DNA from: Enterococcus avium ATCC 14025
Lineage (GTDB): Bacteria; Bacillota; Bacilli; Lactobacillales; Enterococcaceae
Direction of reading: 5' to 3'
NCBI RefSeq assembly: GCF_000406965.1
Contig: NZ_KE136362.1
Coordinates: forward strand, 137,528 to 201,527
DNA length: 64,000 nt
Below are positions 62,957 to 64,000 of the stretch, one piece after another (position 1 is the first letter of the stretch; each line of letters begins with the position of its first letter). A program made the translations under genes and the position numbers. The notes beneath the pieces were generated by a model. It did no database searches. It saw only the letters and a program-made list of their open reading frames with translations, and had not been told where the DNA came from.

Positions 62957-63562
62957 ATGACAAAGTCGCGTTTAGAAGCATTTACCGATGGTGTCGTTGC
63001 GATCGTTTTGACCGTCCTGGTTTTAAATATTCAAATACCAGATGCACCATCACTAGCTTCCTTATTAAGCATAACCAATACACTGTTCGCCTATATTGTT
63101 AGTTTTATTTTTGTTGCTGTCATCTGGGTGAACCACCATCGCATGATGCAAATGACTGAAAAAATAAATTATCGTGTTATTTGGGCAAATATTTTTTGGT
63201 TATTTTGGCTGACTTTATGCCCAGCAGTAACCAGTTGGGTGGGTCGTAATCCAAACCATTTTTGGCCAGAATTTTCTTATGTAGTGGTCTTCACGATGTG
63301 GAGCTTTTCATACGGTATATTATCAAAGCAATTGATTAAAGCAAATAGCCCTACCAGCCACGTGGCGACTATTTTAAAACGAGATCAACGAAGCAAATTA
63401 TCCATGTTGATTAACTTAGCTGTTTTGGCAGGTGTTTTTATTTTTCCGCCAATTGGAATCTTTGGTCGCTTTTTGGTTTCTGGCATTTGGGTGGTTTCTT
63501 ATCGTAAAGCAGATGAATACTATCAAAAGGTATCGGGGCAAAAAAATCACGGCAGAAGCTGA
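62957..63562 (+). CDS. TMEM175-like potassium channel (DUF1211)
   Basis: This 201-aa membrane protein has about six helices. The first contains the family signature RLEAFTDGVVAIVLTVLVLNI, which matches the RxxxFSDGVxAI pattern of TMEM175 proteins. WVNHHRMM in the third helix is also typical. Bacterial members are potassium-permeable channels. ATG 62957 follows GAAGGTGA; an upstream ATG at 62915 lacks a ribosome site. Confidence 0.88.
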   Translation: MTKSRLEAFTDGVVAIVLTVLVLNIQIPDAPSLASLLSITNTLFAYIVSFIFVAVIWVNHHRMMQMTEKINYRVIWANIFWLFWLTLCPAVTSWVGRNPNHFWPEFSYVVVFTMWSFSYGILSKQLIKANSPTSHVATILKRDQRSKLSMLINLAVLAGVFIFPPIGIFGRFLVSGIWVVSYRKADEYYQKVSGQKNHGRS

Positions 63563-63581
63563 GAACTTCTGCCGTTTTTTT
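63550..63581. terminator. Terminator between the channel and the ABC ATPase
   Basis: A 10-bp stem ACGGCAGAAG / CTTCTGCCGT with a seven-base loop and T run lies between convergent genes. Confidence 0.88.
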
Positions 63582-64000
63582 AAGCTTGTGGATGTAATAC
63601 ACGGTGTAAAAATTCTTTAGTCCGTGCTTCTTTAGGATTGCCGAAAATGTCTTCAGGCGCTCCCTGTTCAGCGATCACACCTTGATCCATGAAGATGACA
63701 CGATCAGAAACCTCTTTAGCAAAAGCCATTTCATGAGTAACGATTACCATCGTCAAACCGCTTTCTGCTAATTTTTTCATAATCTGTAACACATCACCAA
63801 CCATTTCTGGATCAAGGGCAGATGTCGGTTCATCAAACAGCATAACTTCTGGGTTCATGGATAAAGCGCGGGCAATTGCAACTCGTTGTTTTTGACCACC
63901 AGATAGTTGCGCGGGTTTTGCATCGACAAATCGATCCATGCCTACTTTTTCCAAATTATCTAATGCGACCTTTTTCGCTTCAGCTTCTTTGCGACCTAGA
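63580..64000 (-). CDS. Amino-acid ABC transporter ATP-binding protein, C-terminal part (GlnQ-like)
   Basis: The reading frame is open to the window edge, so about 139 C-terminal residues are visible. They include the signature [15 protein letters not shown], Walker [15 protein letters not shown] and H-loop [11 protein letters not shown], ending [10 protein letters not shown]. The [16 protein letters not shown] form is specific to polar-amino-acid (HisP/GlnQ) ATPases. The Walker A and the permease and binding-protein genes lie outside the window. Confidence 0.93.
   Translation of the reverse strand, partial: LGRKEAEAKKVALDNLEKVGMDRFVDAKPAQLSGGQKQRVAIARALSMNPEVMLFDEPTSALDPEMVGDVLQIMKKLAESGLTMVIVTHEMAFAKEVSDRVIFMDQGVIAEQGAPEDIFGNPKEARTKEFLHRVLHPQA

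Overview
The window is chromosomal DNA of a low-GC Gram-positive coccus, almost certainly an Enterococcus. The evidence is the conserved gene order radA-yacL-gltX-cysE-cysS-mrnC-rlmB-yacP-sigma, ispE, adcACB, purR-glmU-prs, and ymfF-ymfH-ymfI-rodZ-pgsA-cinA-recA-rny. Further support comes from strong AGGAGG ribosome sites with frequent TTG/GTG starts, an MprF lysyltransferase, an Mga/MafR-type regulator and an enterocin-A-type immunity protein. The species cannot be fixed from the sequence alone.

Layout. 1-7707: a partial secreted protein, a MarR/MATE drug-efflux pair with GTTAG-type operators, a 350-aa orphan, then a two-component system followed by a BcrAB-like ABC transporter. 7708-11400: an AT-rich accessory patch with two degenerate copies of one gene 3' end plus terminator, a NarL-type two-component system with a membrane protein, and a truncated ImmA peptidase. 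The patch appears to split an MmcQ/YjbR gene. 11400-17560: small metabolic and membrane genes, an XRE/AbrB-ABC operon, a secreted C39-like protein with three HYYT-type repeats, and a zinc-ribbon protein. 17560-20227: a DNA-repair cluster (radical SAM/HhH protein, DUF4130 partner, T4 endonuclease V-like protein) behind a LexA box. 20285-33536: a CDF transporter, tandem intergenic repeats, a membrane GDPD, dut-radA-yacL-gltX, a cysteine T-box before cysE-cysS-mrnC-rlmB-yacP, a sigma factor and veg. 33535-47490: mscL, the ymfF-to-rny housekeeping block, an orphan bacteriocin immunity gene, mprF and hsp20. 47668-55069: ispE, Zur-controlled adcACB, PurBox-controlled purR, glmU and prs. 55224-64000: a BceAB-like ABC pair, a 1.1-kb gene-poor stretch with three copies of a small-RNA-like unit, an Mga-type regulator, an intact IS110-family element with a long non-coding left end, a TMEM175-like channel, and a partial amino-acid ABC ATPase.

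Functional links. Several loci carry readable control signals: MarR operators at mepRA, LexA boxes at the repair cluster and recA, a Cys T-box at cysES, a Zur box at adcA and a PurBox at purR. The most interesting unexplained structures are three. First, the triplicated unit at 58455-59105, which on the minus strand reads as a short RNA antisense to a ribosome-binding site plus AUG-AAA-AAG and ends in a strong terminator. Second, the IS110 left end, with a probable bridge RNA and a promoter that forms only at the circle junction. Third, a hairpin that could hide the sigma-factor ribosome site only in read-through transcripts.
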